A stretch of 64,000 nt of DNA from assembly GCF_004310295.1 (NCBI RefSeq), contig NZ_SISB01000001.1, positions 62,001 to 126,000 of the forward strand, given 5' to 3'. The stretch is from Pseudomonas sp. BGI-2 (GTDB lineage Bacteria > Pseudomonadota > Gammaproteobacteria > Pseudomonadales > Pseudomonadaceae). Under the pieces are notes generated by a model that saw only the letters and a program-made list of their open reading frames with translations, did not search any database and had not been told where the DNA came from. Position numbers and translations under genes: made by a program. Below are positions 38,443 to 48,191 of the stretch, one piece after another; position 1 is the first letter of the stretch; each line of letters opens with the position of its first letter.

Positions 38443-38459
38443 TGAATCAATGCGTTCCA

Positions 38460-41400
38460 CTAAATGCGTTCCATCTTCGGTAACCACACGCGAATCAGCG
38501 AAAACAGGCGATCCAGGTCGATGGGCTTGGCCAGGTAATCGTTGGAGCCGGCTTGCAGGCAGCGCTCCTGATCGTCCTTCATGGCCTTGGCCGTGACCGC
38601 AATGATCGGCAGCTTGCGCCAGCGCGGGTCCTTGCGGATCTCGATGGTGGCTTCGAAACCATCCATCTCCGGCATCATCACGTCCATCAACACTAGATCG
38701 ATGTCCTCGACTTCATTCAGTTTTTCAATCGCTTCACGGCCGTTCCGGCCGATGACCACGACTGCACCCTTTTGCTCCAGCGCGCTGGTCAGGGCGAAGA
38801 TGTTGCGAACATCGTCGTCCACCAGCAGCACCTTGCGGCCCTCGAAGACCTTGTCGCGGCTGCGCGCGGTCTTGAGCATCCGTTGGCGTTCATGGGACAA
38901 CCTGGATTCGACTTTGTGCAGAAAGAGTGTGACCTCATCCAGCAAGCGCTCCGGTGAGCGAGCGCCCTTGATGATAATCGATCGTGAATACTTGCGCAGT
39001 TCGGCCTCTTCATCCCGGGTCAGGTTGCGTCCGGTGTAGACGATGACCGGCGGGAACGAACAAATATCTTCGGTCGACATGCGCTTGAGCAGGTCGTTGC
39101 CGAGCATGTCCGGCAGCTTCAGATCGATGATCATGCAATCGAAAATGGTCGTGCGCAGTAGATCGAGCGCTTCCTGGGCGAAGCCGACGGCGGTGATCTC
39201 GATGTCTTCGTCGCCGATCAGGCGAGCAATGCTGTCACGCTGCAAATCGTCGTCTTCCACCAGCAGCACCCGCTTGACCTTCTGGGTCAGCTTGGCTTCG
39301 AGGCGGGCAAACACGTCCTTGAGTTCTTCTCGCGTGGTCGGCTTGACCGCATAACCGATGGCGCCCATGTGCATGGCGGCCTCGACCCGGTCTTCGACGG
39401 AAATCACATGAACCGGAATATGGCGGGTTTCGGCATGCTCTTTCAGACGCTGCAAGACCGTCAGCCCGGAATGATCCGGCAGGCGCATGTCCAGCAGAAT
39501 AGCGTCGGGAATGAACTCTTTGGCCAGGTCGTAACCTTCATCAGCGCCATGGGCAACCAGGCACTGGTAACCCAGTTCGTGCGCCAGATCGTAGAGGATG
39601 TGTGCAAAGTTCGGCTCATCTTCCACCACCAGAATGCAACGGGTGGTAAATGGCGCCTTGCCGCGGTCATCGTCGAAACGCGGTATGTCGACTTCGGCAA
39701 TCAATGGCACCAGCGCGGGCGTTGCCGCTCTCGGCGCCAAGGCGACCGGAGTGACCAGCATCGGCGCCACCGGCACATCGCCCGGTTCAACGTATTGCTG
39801 CGGCAGAACCAGGGTGAACACACTGCCCTGCCCCGGTTCGCTGGTGACGCTGATCGAACCGCCTAGCAACGCTGCCAGATCCCGGGAAATCGACAAGCCC
39901 AGACCCGTGCCGCCATAACGGCGATTTGTAGTGCCGTCGGCCTGGCGGAACGCTTCAAAAATGCTTTCCTGCTGGTGGGCGGCGATGCCGATCCCGGAAT
40001 CGCGGACGATAAAGGCGATGCCGTCGTTTGGCTGGGACGCCACCGTCAGGCTGAGCGTGCCTTTTTCAGTAAATTTCACCGCGTTCGACAGCAGGTTCTT
40101 GATGACTTGTTCCAGACGCTGACGGTCGGTGAACAGCATCATCGGCGAACCTGGCTGGAGGTCGACCTCGAACTTCAACTTCTTGTCAGCGGCCATTGGT
40201 TCGAACATCCCGCGCAGCCCGTCCACCAGGCGCGCAACGCTGGTGTTTTCAGGACGCATCTCCAGTTTGCCGGCCTCGACCTTGGAAATATCGAGAATGT
40301 CATTGATCAGATTGAGCAAGTCATTGCCGGCGGAGTAGATCGACTCAGCGAACTTCACCTGCTCGGCGCTGAGGTTTTCCTGAGGGTTTTCTGCCAGCAA
40401 CTTGGCCAGGATCAACGAACTGTTCAACGGCGTGCGCAGTTCGTGGGACATGTTGGCGAGGAACTCGGACTTGTACTTGCTCGAGCGCTGCAGTTCTTCG
40501 GCGCGTTCTTCAAGCTGGACCTGGGCTTGATTGAGCTCGGTGTTCTTCAGGTCCATCGCATCGCGCTGGTCGGCGAGGATCTGAGCCTGATCGGCGAGTT
40601 GTTCGTTGGTCTGCTCCAACTCGACTTGCTGGGTTTCCAGGTGAGCCTGTGACTCTTTGAGAATCCGCGACTGCTCTTCGAGTTCTTCGTTGGCGGTCTT
40701 GAGTTCTTCTTGCTGAACTTGCAGCTCTTCGTTGAGTTGCTGGGTTTCGGCCAGTACTTCCTGCAAGCGTTGACGATAACGAGCGGCCTCGATCGACGTA
40801 CCGATGTTGCCGGCAATCAACTCAAGCAACTCGATGTCGCGGTCGCTCAGGGGGCGCAGGAAGCCCAGTTCGATCACACCGTTGACACGGTCATCGTCGC
40901 TGGTTGGCACCACGAGCACGCTATGCGGCAGGCCTTCGCCCAGGCCGGAACTGACTTTGAAGTAGTCGCTTGGCACGTTATCGAGACGAATCAGACAAGC
41001 CTGTTGCGCCACCTGACCGACAATTCCTTCATCACTGTAAATCTGCTGGTCGCGCTCTTCCTGCTCGCGAGAAAAACCGTATGACGCCACACGTTTGAGG
41101 CCACCATGTTCTTCACGCACATAAATAGCAGCGACGGCCGAGCCCAGATATTGAGCACAGAATTGCAGGATGTTGCGCCCCAACAGATTGAGGGACAGTT
41201 GCCCCAACACTTGCTCGGCCAATTCGGTCTGGCCATTGCGCAACCAAGCTTGCTGTTCCAGACGCGAGGCGCTGGCCAGTTGCGCAGCGAGGTTGGCGCT
41301 GTAATTTTGCGAAAGGTTGAGCAAATCACGACGGCCGATATAGGCCAGCAAACCGCTGATACCGAGAATGAACAACAGGTAAAGGGTGATGCTCCAGATC

Positions 41401-41951
41401 GTGGTGCGGCGCACGTCCTCGTTGCGCGTGGTACGCAACTGCTGCTCCATGTCGATCACGTCTTCGAATTGCTTGCGGATCTCATCGGTAAGCCGCTTGC
41501 CCCGCCCGGCCTTGACGACACTGCGATAATCGCCGCTGGCGCGCTGCAGATCGATAAGCGACTGCGCGTAGTTGGCCCACTCCTGCTGCAAGGCCTGGAG
41601 CCGGTGCAGACGGTCGGTTTGAACCGGGTTGTCGGCAGTGAGCTCGAGCAAGGTTTTGAGGGCGACCGCGATTCTCGGCTTGGCCGTTTCATAGGGGTCG
41701 AGGAAATGCTCATCGCCGCTGAGCAAAAAACCGCGCATCCCGGTTTCCAGATCAACGGTCAGCTTTACGGCTTCGTTGGCGTTATTGATCACCCGGTCGG
41801 TGTGTTCGACCCACTGGATCACCGACAGCAGGTATGTGATCAGCGCGACAAAAAACACTGCACTGAGCACACCGACACCCAACGGCAGGCTGATATTGCG
41901 GCTCAGGAGTTTACGGAATCGTTGCTCATCAACCGAAGACGCAGGGGTCAT
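38460..41951 (-). CDS. Large membrane hybrid histidine kinase: CHASE3-GAF-HisKA-HATPase-REC-REC-REC
   Basis: The 1163-residue protein has two transmembrane helices (about 23-46 and 183-205) bracketing a CHASE3 sensor (VNAxE-like NNANEAVKLTVDLETGMRGFLLSG). Then comes a GAF domain (~235-395), a long Gln/Glu-rich coiled coil (~400-495), and HisKA with His503 in NMSHELRTPLNSSL. The HATPase follows, with GTGLGLSISRDL. Three receivers follow, with phospho-Asp at 821 (ILLDMRLPD), 943 (MIIDLKLPD) and 1090 (VLMDVMMPEMDG). It is the first gene of the minus-strand operon with cheR, cheB and a receiver-kinase, and is the likely sensory input. The coiled coil has EE/QQ pairs that could be methylation targets. 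Confidence 0.94.
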   Translation of the reverse strand: MTPASSVDEQRFRKLLSRNISLPLGVGVLSAVFFVALITYLLSVIQWVEHTDRVINNANEAVKLTVDLETGMRGFLLSGDEHFLDPYETAKPRIAVALKTLLELTADNPVQTDRLHRLQALQQEWANYAQSLIDLQRASGDYRSVVKAGRGKRLTDEIRKQFEDVIDMEQQLRTTRNEDVRRTTIWSITLYLLFILGISGLLAYIGRRDLLNLSQNYSANLAAQLASASRLEQQAWLRNGQTELAEQVLGQLSLNLLGRNILQFCAQYLGSAVAAIYVREEHGGLKRVASYGFSREQEERDQQIYSDEGIVGQVAQQACLIRLDNVPSDYFKVSSGLGEGLPHSVLVVPTSDDDRVNGVIELGFLRPLSDRDIELLELIAGNIGTSIEAARYRQRLQEVLAETQQLNEELQVQQEELKTANEELEEQSRILKESQAHLETQQVELEQTNEQLADQAQILADQRDAMDLKNTELNQAQVQLEERAEELQRSSKYKSEFLANMSHELRTPLNSSLILAKLLAENPQENLSAEQVKFAESIYSAGNDLLNLINDILDISKVEAGKLEMRPENTSVARLVDGLRGMFEPMAADKKLKFEVDLQPGSPMMLFTDRQRLEQVIKNLLSNAVKFTEKGTLSLTVASQPNDGIAFIVRDSGIGIAAHQQESIFEAFRQADGTTNRRYGGTGLGLSISRDLAALLGGSISVTSEPGQGSVFTLVLPQQYVEPGDVPVAPMLVTPVALAPRAATPALVPLIAEVDIPRFDDDRGKAPFTTRCILVVEDEPNFAHILYDLAHELGYQCLVAHGADEGYDLAKEFIPDAILLDMRLPDHSGLTVLQRLKEHAETRHIPVHVISVEDRVEAAMHMGAIGYAVKPTTREELKDVFARLEAKLTQKVKRVLLVEDDDLQRDSIARLIGDEDIEITAVGFAQEALDLLRTTIFDCMIIDLKLPDMLGNDLLKRMSTEDICSFPPVIVYTGRNLTRDEEAELRKYSRSIIIKGARSPERLLDEVTLFLHKVESRLSHERQRMLKTARSRDKVFEGRKVLLVDDDVRNIFALTSALEQKGAVVVIGRNGREAIEKLNEVEDIDLVLMDVMMPEMDGFEATIEIRKDPRWRKLPIIAVTAKAMKDDQERCLQAGSNDYLAKPIDLDRLFSLIRVWLPKMERI

Positions 41952-42209
41952 GGGAAGGCCTTGTCGAACTGTTCAAAACCAAGGAGTTTGCCCCAAAACT
42001 GGCACATTGATCCATTTTTCTGACGTGGATACGGGCAAATCCCTGCATTTAGCTGCTCTCGGTCAAAGGAGCGGTTATCCTGCCGCCTCTTGTACAGCTA
42101 TTCTTTTTTGCACAGCGTTGGGAACTTGTCGGGATCTGCCACTTACTCATGCTAGAGCCCGGCGATTTCGATCGACCGGCGACCCTGAATTTCACTTGAG
42201 AGCCCTCTT

Positions 42210-42569
42210 ATGTCCTCCGCCCCGTCCATCATCCTGGTAGTAGAAGACGATGCCATCGTGCGCATGCTGATCGTCGACGTATTGGAGGAACTGGAGTTCA
42301 AGGTCCTTGAGGCCGATGGCAGCGAACAGGCGCTCGAGTTTCTCAACGATGAAGACCAGCACATCGATTTGATGATGACCGATGTGGGTTTGCCAGTGAT
42401 GGACGGCCGTGAATTGGCGACACAGGCCCGGATGCTGCGTCCTGAATTGCCGATTCTGTTTGCCAGTGGGTATGCAGAGAGCATTGATGTGCCGGCGGGC
42501 ATGCAGGTGATCGGCAAGCCGTTTTCCATTGATCAGTTGCGGGACAAAGTAAAGAGCATTATTAAATAA
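42210..42569 (+). CDS. Single-domain response regulator
   Basis: The 119-residue CheY/FixJ-type receiver has the acidic pair in ILVVEDDAIV, the phospho-Asp in LMMTDVGLPVMDG and Lys in VIGKPFS. It is divergent from the large hybrid kinase with a ~260-bp shared upstream region, so it is a candidate partner. There is no output domain. GAGAG precedes the ATG. A weak hairpin (AATCCCTT / AAGGGATT, 42584-42612) follows. Confidence 0.92.
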   Translation: MSSAPSIILVVEDDAIVRMLIVDVLEELEFKVLEADGSEQALEFLNDEDQHIDLMMTDVGLPVMDGRELATQARMLRPELPILFASGYAESIDVPAGMQVIGKPFSIDQLRDKVKSIIK

Positions 42570-42694
42570 GTATATCGACAATAAAATCCCTTCAAATGGC
42601 AATGAAGGGATTGTCTTCCATGGGCAAGTTATAAATAACACAGCTCAGAACTAACAACACTAGCAAAACGCACTTACATACCAACTCTTGATTA

Positions 42695-45600
42695 ATGCAA
42701 GATAACAAAAGAGGATCTCTCAAACAACAACCAAAAACGATGAATTTAATCATGACCCTCAAATATGCAAACTTTCCAGCTCAACGTTACTTATCCCGAG
42801 CCGTCCCCGACACCACCATTCAATATCGCCATGCTCAATGCGACCTCAATGAACAAATGGAAGTTGTATACAAACTAAATCAGCGAGGAGAAGAACTTAG
42901 CCCTTCGCAAGCCATCAACCTGAAAGGTTCCGTCATCTCCCTGGAGTCAGGGTCGACGCTTGATGATGCTCTGCAACCCGGTAGGGACCTGCTGCAGAAA
43001 ATGTCCGAACAAAACTCTTTCAAAAACTTAATGGCCACCTTCAATATTCCCGAGCACTCATTGTTCGAAGTAACTTCCGAAGGCGAAGTAAACGCAAGAT
43101 ACTCTGGCAAAACAGTTGGCTTTGCGAACGCATTCAAACTTGCACCGGATCTGACAGATGATCTTCATGCATTGGTTGAAATGGCGCAATTGACCGGTGG
43201 CGTCATCTCTCTCGCTGACCATGTCGAGTTGGCGCAATGGCTGAAATTTCATGGTTACATCATTCCCCGAACCGCCGCCGAAGGTTCCAGGCTGACAAAA
43301 TTCATGGAACTGAAGCCTCCAGTGAGTCCACCGCTTGGTAACTATTGGGAAATGATCAAAGACGGGGGAGACAACTCAGTCACTCTTTCTGCCGTTCAGC
43401 GCAGCGAATTCCGCAAACTCATCACCAGTTACATCAAGGATCAGTCGTTACTGGAGCATCTGGTCAATAGCATTTTGGGCGGACGGTCTACCCCTTTCAA
43501 ACGCTCGGAGGCTGAGCGCGTTCTTGAAAAACTTGTTTCCAGTCCCATCGCTTTTGACTGGGCCAACGCTTACGTGCGGGATCTGGGCTGGTATGGGGCG
43601 CAAGAAAACCAACCCCAATCAGATGAGTCGCTTAAGCAAATAATGCTGACTTCGCTCTTGCTCGATCTGCATCCGGGCGTCGGCGAACAAGAGCCTCGCA
43701 ATCATGTGGCAGGTTTCAACTTGTATGCTGTCGAGCACATGGAAAAATCCTTCGCCGACATTCAAACAGAATTCGAAAGGCACCTGATCGAGAACCACCG
43801 GATCACCGAAAGAAATGCGGCACTGGCCGCTCACCTGTTGTTGGCAGAGGCCGCTCCGGAATTTCTGCTAAGAGATCTGCCTTCCACCCTGTTACTGGGC
43901 ACGCCGCAATGGGTCGAATTTTGCCGGATCGTCTCGGTGCATGAAATCATTGCGCCGGGATCGACGCGCTCGATGACTTATGCAGAGCTACACCATATGT
44001 CGAAGTTTGACTCGGTCTCCGAGTCGCGAAAGACGCTTGACGCTTTGGCTGCCGTGGACCCGGTGATTGATTGGGGGCTGCTCAACAAAATCATCACGCC
44101 GGATGACGTAGAGAAGTCGGTCACGGACTCGCTTGAAGTGGCATTAGGCGCGTACGCCCGACATGCCAAGACGCTTGCCGAAACCGCTGAAACATTGTCT
44201 CGCCCCCTGCCGACTCGCAAAAGCGTCGCACTGGACATGCTCAAGCAGGTCGCCAAAGGATGTACCTATCTTGAAAGTGACGTCCTTCACCAACGGAAAA
44301 ATCGACCGCTGGAGGACGCTTACGCCAACCCGTTTCCCGTATCGCCTGTAGAACTGCACATGTCCAATGATCTGCGGACCGGTGACTGGGATCTGAAGAA
44401 TGGCGAAAGTATTTACAAAGCGTTTCCCAAAATGCTCCCCAACCTGATTCCTCCTGACGGTGAGTTCCACCGTCAGTTCAATCGCGACTATGTGACGCAT
44501 GTAAAAGCAATGAACATGCATTTGAAGCAGGCTTTTTCATCAATGCCACTGCCTGATCGGACACGCCTGCTAAAAGGCAAGGTGACGATGTTCACGGTAA
44601 GACCGCCAGTCGCGAAACTCCACTCGATCACCAGCCTTCCCACGAATCCCATAGCGTCGACCATTGAAACGGTCCTGAAAGTGACCGGGCGCAAACCCAC
44701 TGAAAGTCATAAGGACATCGATGAGGCAAAGGGTCGCTACGGTGTCGTCATCTGTTCACACTATGAAGGCCGAGTGACGTGTTACGAATTATTCACCTTG
44801 CACGGAACCTGTCGCGAGAACACCAGGCTGGCAGGGCTTATCCAAGAGGAAAACCTTTTAAACACAACCGTTCGCAGCAGTGAAATAAAAAACTACTCTC
44901 CTCCGGCGAAGGTGCTTCAGCTGCCCACGGACATCGAGTGTTATACCCATGGGGTTACACCCGGCCTCGTCAACGTCAGTCCGGGTGTGATCGAAAAACT
45001 CGGTGAATTGTCAGCGCCTCCACCGGCGCTTGGTATCAACGGTTACTACCAGAGTTTCTATTCCACAGAGTTCGACCCATTGGTGAACTTCGTACTCAAG
45101 CACAGACCCGTCGCGACCTTCGATGAATTGGTGAAAGAGTGCTGGGGACAGACAAAACTGGAGGCATTGCGCGCAAAACGGGAAAAGGATCTGGATACCT
45201 TTCTCAACTTTGTCGTGCCCTTCAAATCCTGCATCGAAGACCTGAACTCAGACGATCTGGATCGACAATTCCAAGGGGTAGCGGCCTGTACGTTAGAAGC
45301 CACGATGACCGTTCTGTTAGTCGTCGGAGCCGTTGCTCAGATTGCCAGTCTTGCCGCCAAAAGCATGAGCCTTGCGACCAAGGCCGGCAAGTTCGCTTCG
45401 ACGGGACTCGGATTGGTGGGCAGCCTGATCAATCCGCTGGACGGAGCATCCGACCTATTTTTACATGGCGCAAAACTGTTGCGCAAAACGTGGCGCAACA
45501 GCGTGGTCGCATTGGATAACGCGATTGTCGATGCGCGCAAATGGGCGGGCGTAACGCCACACAGCCAACTGGCCGCAACCGTCGACCCTGACACTATTCG

Positions 45601-46591
45601 CCTGGGAACCTGGCGTCCCGCGCAAACTTCCCAGGATGTCTTCCAGGTATGGGGAATACGCCACAATGACGAATGGTACGCCCTGAACCGATTGGGTCAG
45701 CCTTGGGGAGCCAAACTGGAAAATTTCAATTACAAATTCAAACTGCCTACCCTGCCGTGGCACAGGATCATGCCGAAAAGCTACACCCAACGTTACATCA
45801 AGAAAGCTATTCCCGCCGCCAAAGCCAAACTGGACCGTGCCATCCATTTGTTGGCCGATATAGAGTCAGACAACGAAGTTCGCAAGGTTCTCAACTATCT
45901 GTTTGGGACGGGATCCGACGAAGCCGCTCAACATATCGGGCTTAAACTGCGAGCCATACGCAAGGATCTCGATGCCTTCACGCTCACTAATGTGTCGTTC
46001 CGAAAAGCCGATGTCAGCGCGGTGGCGGCACTGGACGTGCCTGATTACAAGCGGTGGAAGCAGGCGGTAACTAATGGGACTGCACATAAAGAATCAATCA
46101 AGAGATTCATCAAGATTTACCCCGAACACCTGGATGATTTTTTTCGCACAACCAAATACGATGAATCCAGAATTGCGGATGTTTTGATCCATGAGATGTC
46201 ACATGGCGCGCCTGGCACGCTCGATTTGTATTACGGAAAAACTCTGAATCGCGTTGAATTCGACGCTGCACCGTTAATTGATCTCGCGCGTAACCCTCGC
46301 ATGGTTGACCCGTCTTTTTCGAACCCTTACAAGACAGTGGACACGCAAAAATTTACCCATCTGCACCAGTTTGAATCCATTCGCCCCAGCCTTCCGACGT
46401 TGGTTCAGAAGCATCCAGCCTTATACAACGCGGATTCTTATGAAGTAGCAGTTTCCTTGATTGACCAAATCAAATCCGACCCTGCTGGATTTGCCAAAAA
46501 CATGACTACCATCGAGACGGCGCTAAACAACACCGCAGCCGACCAATTCCTAGGCTCACTGGAAATCAATCTTGGCAGAGGATCGAGTTGA
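42695..46591 (+). CDS. Giant putative toxin with aspzincin-like metalloprotease C-terminus
   Basis: The 1298-residue protein has lower GC than its neighbours, most marked in the first 400 bases. It has no Sec signal. Residues 1-~850 are unrecognised by family; the segment NRDYVTHVKAMNMHLKQAF recalls the core of large dermonecrotic-type toxins of Pseudomonas. A hydrophobic stretch at ~865-915 (TMTVLLVVGAVAQIASLAAK, then GLGLVGSLI) could insert into membranes. The last ~200 residues resemble M35 aspzincin peptidases: HEMSH at 1166-1170, GTLDLYYG at 1174-1181 and NADSYE at 1245. The start is uncertain: the ATGs at 42695, 42740 and 42752 all lack good ribosome sites. Protease activity and toxin role are inferred. 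Confidence 0.75.
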   Translation: MQDNKRGSLKQQPKTMNLIMTLKYANFPAQRYLSRAVPDTTIQYRHAQCDLNEQMEVVYKLNQRGEELSPSQAINLKGSVISLESGSTLDDALQPGRDLLQKMSEQNSFKNLMATFNIPEHSLFEVTSEGEVNARYSGKTVGFANAFKLAPDLTDDLHALVEMAQLTGGVISLADHVELAQWLKFHGYIIPRTAAEGSRLTKFMELKPPVSPPLGNYWEMIKDGGDNSVTLSAVQRSEFRKLITSYIKDQSLLEHLVNSILGGRSTPFKRSEAERVLEKLVSSPIAFDWANAYVRDLGWYGAQENQPQSDESLKQIMLTSLLLDLHPGVGEQEPRNHVAGFNLYAVEHMEKSFADIQTEFERHLIENHRITERNAALAAHLLLAEAAPEFLLRDLPSTLLLGTPQWVEFCRIVSVHEIIAPGSTRSMTYAELHHMSKFDSVSESRKTLDALAAVDPVIDWGLLNKIITPDDVEKSVTDSLEVALGAYARHAKTLAETAETLSRPLPTRKSVALDMLKQVAKGCTYLESDVLHQRKNRPLEDAYANPFPVSPVELHMSNDLRTGDWDLKNGESIYKAFPKMLPNLIPPDGEFHRQFNRDYVTHVKAMNMHLKQAFSSMPLPDRTRLLKGKVTMFTVRPPVAKLHSITSLPTNPIASTIETVLKVTGRKPTESHKDIDEAKGRYGVVICSHYEGRVTCYELFTLHGTCRENTRLAGLIQEENLLNTTVRSSEIKNYSPPAKVLQLPTDIECYTHGVTPGLVNVSPGVIEKLGELSAPPPALGINGYYQSFYSTEFDPLVNFVLKHRPVATFDELVKECWGQTKLEALRAKREKDLDTFLNFVVPFKSCIEDLNSDDLDRQFQGVAACTLEATMTVLLVVGAVAQIASLAAKSMSLATKAGKFASTGLGLVGSLINPLDGASDLFLHGAKLLRKTWRNSVVALDNAIVDARKWAGVTPHSQLAATVDPDTIRLGTWRPAQTSQDVFQVWGIRHNDEWYALNRLGQPWGAKLENFNYKFKLPTLPWHRIMPKSYTQRYIKKAIPAAKAKLDRAIHLLADIESDNEVRKVLNYLFGTGSDEAAQHIGLKLRAIRKDLDAFTLTNVSFRKADVSAVAALDVPDYKRWKQAVTNGTAHKESIKRFIKIYPEHLDDFFRTTKYDESRIADVLIHEMSHGAPGTLDLYYGKTLNRVEFDAAPLIDLARNPRMVDPSFSNPYKTVDTQKFTHLHQFESIRPSLPTLVQKHPALYNADSYEVAVSLIDQIKSDPAGFAKNMTTIETALNNTAADQFLGSLEINLGRGSS

Positions 46592-46634
46592 TTTTTGCTC
46601 TCAATGCAAAGATCAATTAAATAGATTGGCAGAT

Positions 46635-46668
46635 AAAAAATGCCAGTCCCGCTCAGGGCTGGCATTTA
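46635..46668. terminator. Hairpin terminator after the toxin gene
   Basis: ATGCCAG-TCCC / GGG-CTGGCAT forms a stem with one bulge. An A6 tract on the left gives a strong T-run on the minus strand, and a short TTT follows on the plus strand. Confidence 0.65.
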
Positions 46669-46752
46669 TGCATCACCGATTAAAACTATCTAGCGCTGTG
46701 GTTTAATTACGCCCTTTTCGCGCCCTGCCGCTTGCAGCAAAGGATCCCCTTC

Positions 46753-48054
46753 ATGACTCCTCCTCCCGCCACCAAAGTCCTGGTCATCGGTTACGTCTGG
46801 CCCGAGCCTCGTTCTTCCGCCGCCAGTGGGCATGTGATGCAGATTCTGGATACGTTTTTGCAAGAGGGCTGGGACATTACTTTCAGCAGCCCGGCCGGTA
46901 CCGGTGAACATCGGGCTGACCTGACGGCACTGGGCATCCGCGAAGTGCCGATCGAGTTGAACAACAGCAGTTTCGACGCGTTTATCAGTGAACTGGCGCC
47001 GGATATCGTGCTGTTTGACCAGTTCATGATGGAAGAGCAGTTCGGCTGGCGTGTAGAGAAGCACTGTCCTGACGCGTTGCGCGTGCTTGAAACCTCTGAT
47101 TTGCAAAGCTTGCGACATGCCCGGCATCAGCGCCTCAAGGACCGCTTGAAGGCCAGTGATGACAACAATGATTTCAGCGACCTGTTCGCGCCAGCGTTGC
47201 GTGAAGAGTTCGATTTGATGGCCGATACCGATCTGGCTAAACGGGAGATTGCTGCGCTGTATCGTTGCGATTTGAACCTGATGATTTCTGAAGTGGAGAT
47301 CAAGTTGCTGGTCGAGCAGTTCAAAATGCCGCGCAACTTGCTGCATTGGTGTCCGCTGATGGTCGAACCGCCGAGCGTGCCACCGGTCGCCTTTGAAGAT
47401 CGGGCACATTTTCTCAGCATCGGTAATTTTCGACATGCACCGAACTGGGATGCGGTGCTCTGGATGAAAACAGCGATCTGGCCGTTGATCCGCGAGCAGC
47501 TGCCCAGCGCTCAGTTGCACATCTATGGCGCCTACACGCCGCCCAAGGCCACTGCACTGCATAACCCGGCCCAGGGTTTTCATGTCATGAACTGGGCGGA
47601 AGATGCTTTGCAAGTAATGTCGGCGGCGCGCGTGTGTCTGGCGCCGCTAAGGTTCGGCGCCGGGATCAAAGGCAAGATCATTGATGCAATGATCTGCGGC
47701 ACGCCGAACGTCACCACACCGATAGGCGCGGAGGCCATGCACGGCAACGAGCCGTGGCCGGGATCGGTCACCCGATCGGCCCAGGTGTTCGCTGATTGCG
47801 CAGTGCAACTCTATACGGACAAAACCCAGTGGTTGAAGGCGCAGACGCTTGGATTGGAATTACTGACGAATCGTTACCAGCAAGGCATTCATGGTCCGGC
47901 GCTGATTGCCAGGCTCGAGGACTGCCGACAACGTCTGTCCACTGTTCGCCGAGATAATTTCACCGGCAGCATGTTGCGGCATCATCAGCACAAGAGCACT
48001 CAGTACATGTCGCAATGGATTGAAGCGAAGAATCGCTACCAAGAAGACGCCTGA
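46753..48054 (+). CDS. GT4-family glycosyltransferase
   Basis: The start is the ATG at 46753 (MTPPPATKVLVIGYVWPEPRSSAASGH), seven bases after AAAGGA. The 433-residue product has a GT-B fold. The N-terminal domain has the Gly/Ala-rich acceptor loop, and the C-terminal domain has FLSIGNFRHAPNWDAV and APLRFGAGIKGKIIDAMICGTPNVTTPIGAEAM, the nucleotide-sugar-binding region with its acidic residue. It would transfer a sugar from an NDP or UDP donor, but the acceptor is unknown. It sits between the giant putative toxin and two phospholipase-like genes, not in a polysaccharide operon, which is unusual. Confidence 0.85.
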   Translation: MTPPPATKVLVIGYVWPEPRSSAASGHVMQILDTFLQEGWDITFSSPAGTGEHRADLTALGIREVPIELNNSSFDAFISELAPDIVLFDQFMMEEQFGWRVEKHCPDALRVLETSDLQSLRHARHQRLKDRLKASDDNNDFSDLFAPALREEFDLMADTDLAKREIAALYRCDLNLMISEVEIKLLVEQFKMPRNLLHWCPLMVEPPSVPPVAFEDRAHFLSIGNFRHAPNWDAVLWMKTAIWPLIREQLPSAQLHIYGAYTPPKATALHNPAQGFHVMNWAEDALQVMSAARVCLAPLRFGAGIKGKIIDAMICGTPNVTTPIGAEAMHGNEPWPGSVTRSAQVFADCAVQLYTDKTQWLKAQTLGLELLTNRYQQGIHGPALIARLEDCRQRLSTVRRDNFTGSMLRHHQHKSTQYMSQWIEAKNRYQEDA

Positions 48055-48191
48055 CACTAAGCAAGATACGCTTTGCATCAACCCTTAGTTGTTTTTTATG
48101 GGCGCATGTTTATAAATAGGCACTGAATCGCTTAACTTTACGCACAAGCGATTATTGCACTAACTACTTACTAAACATGCAAGGATGCACC

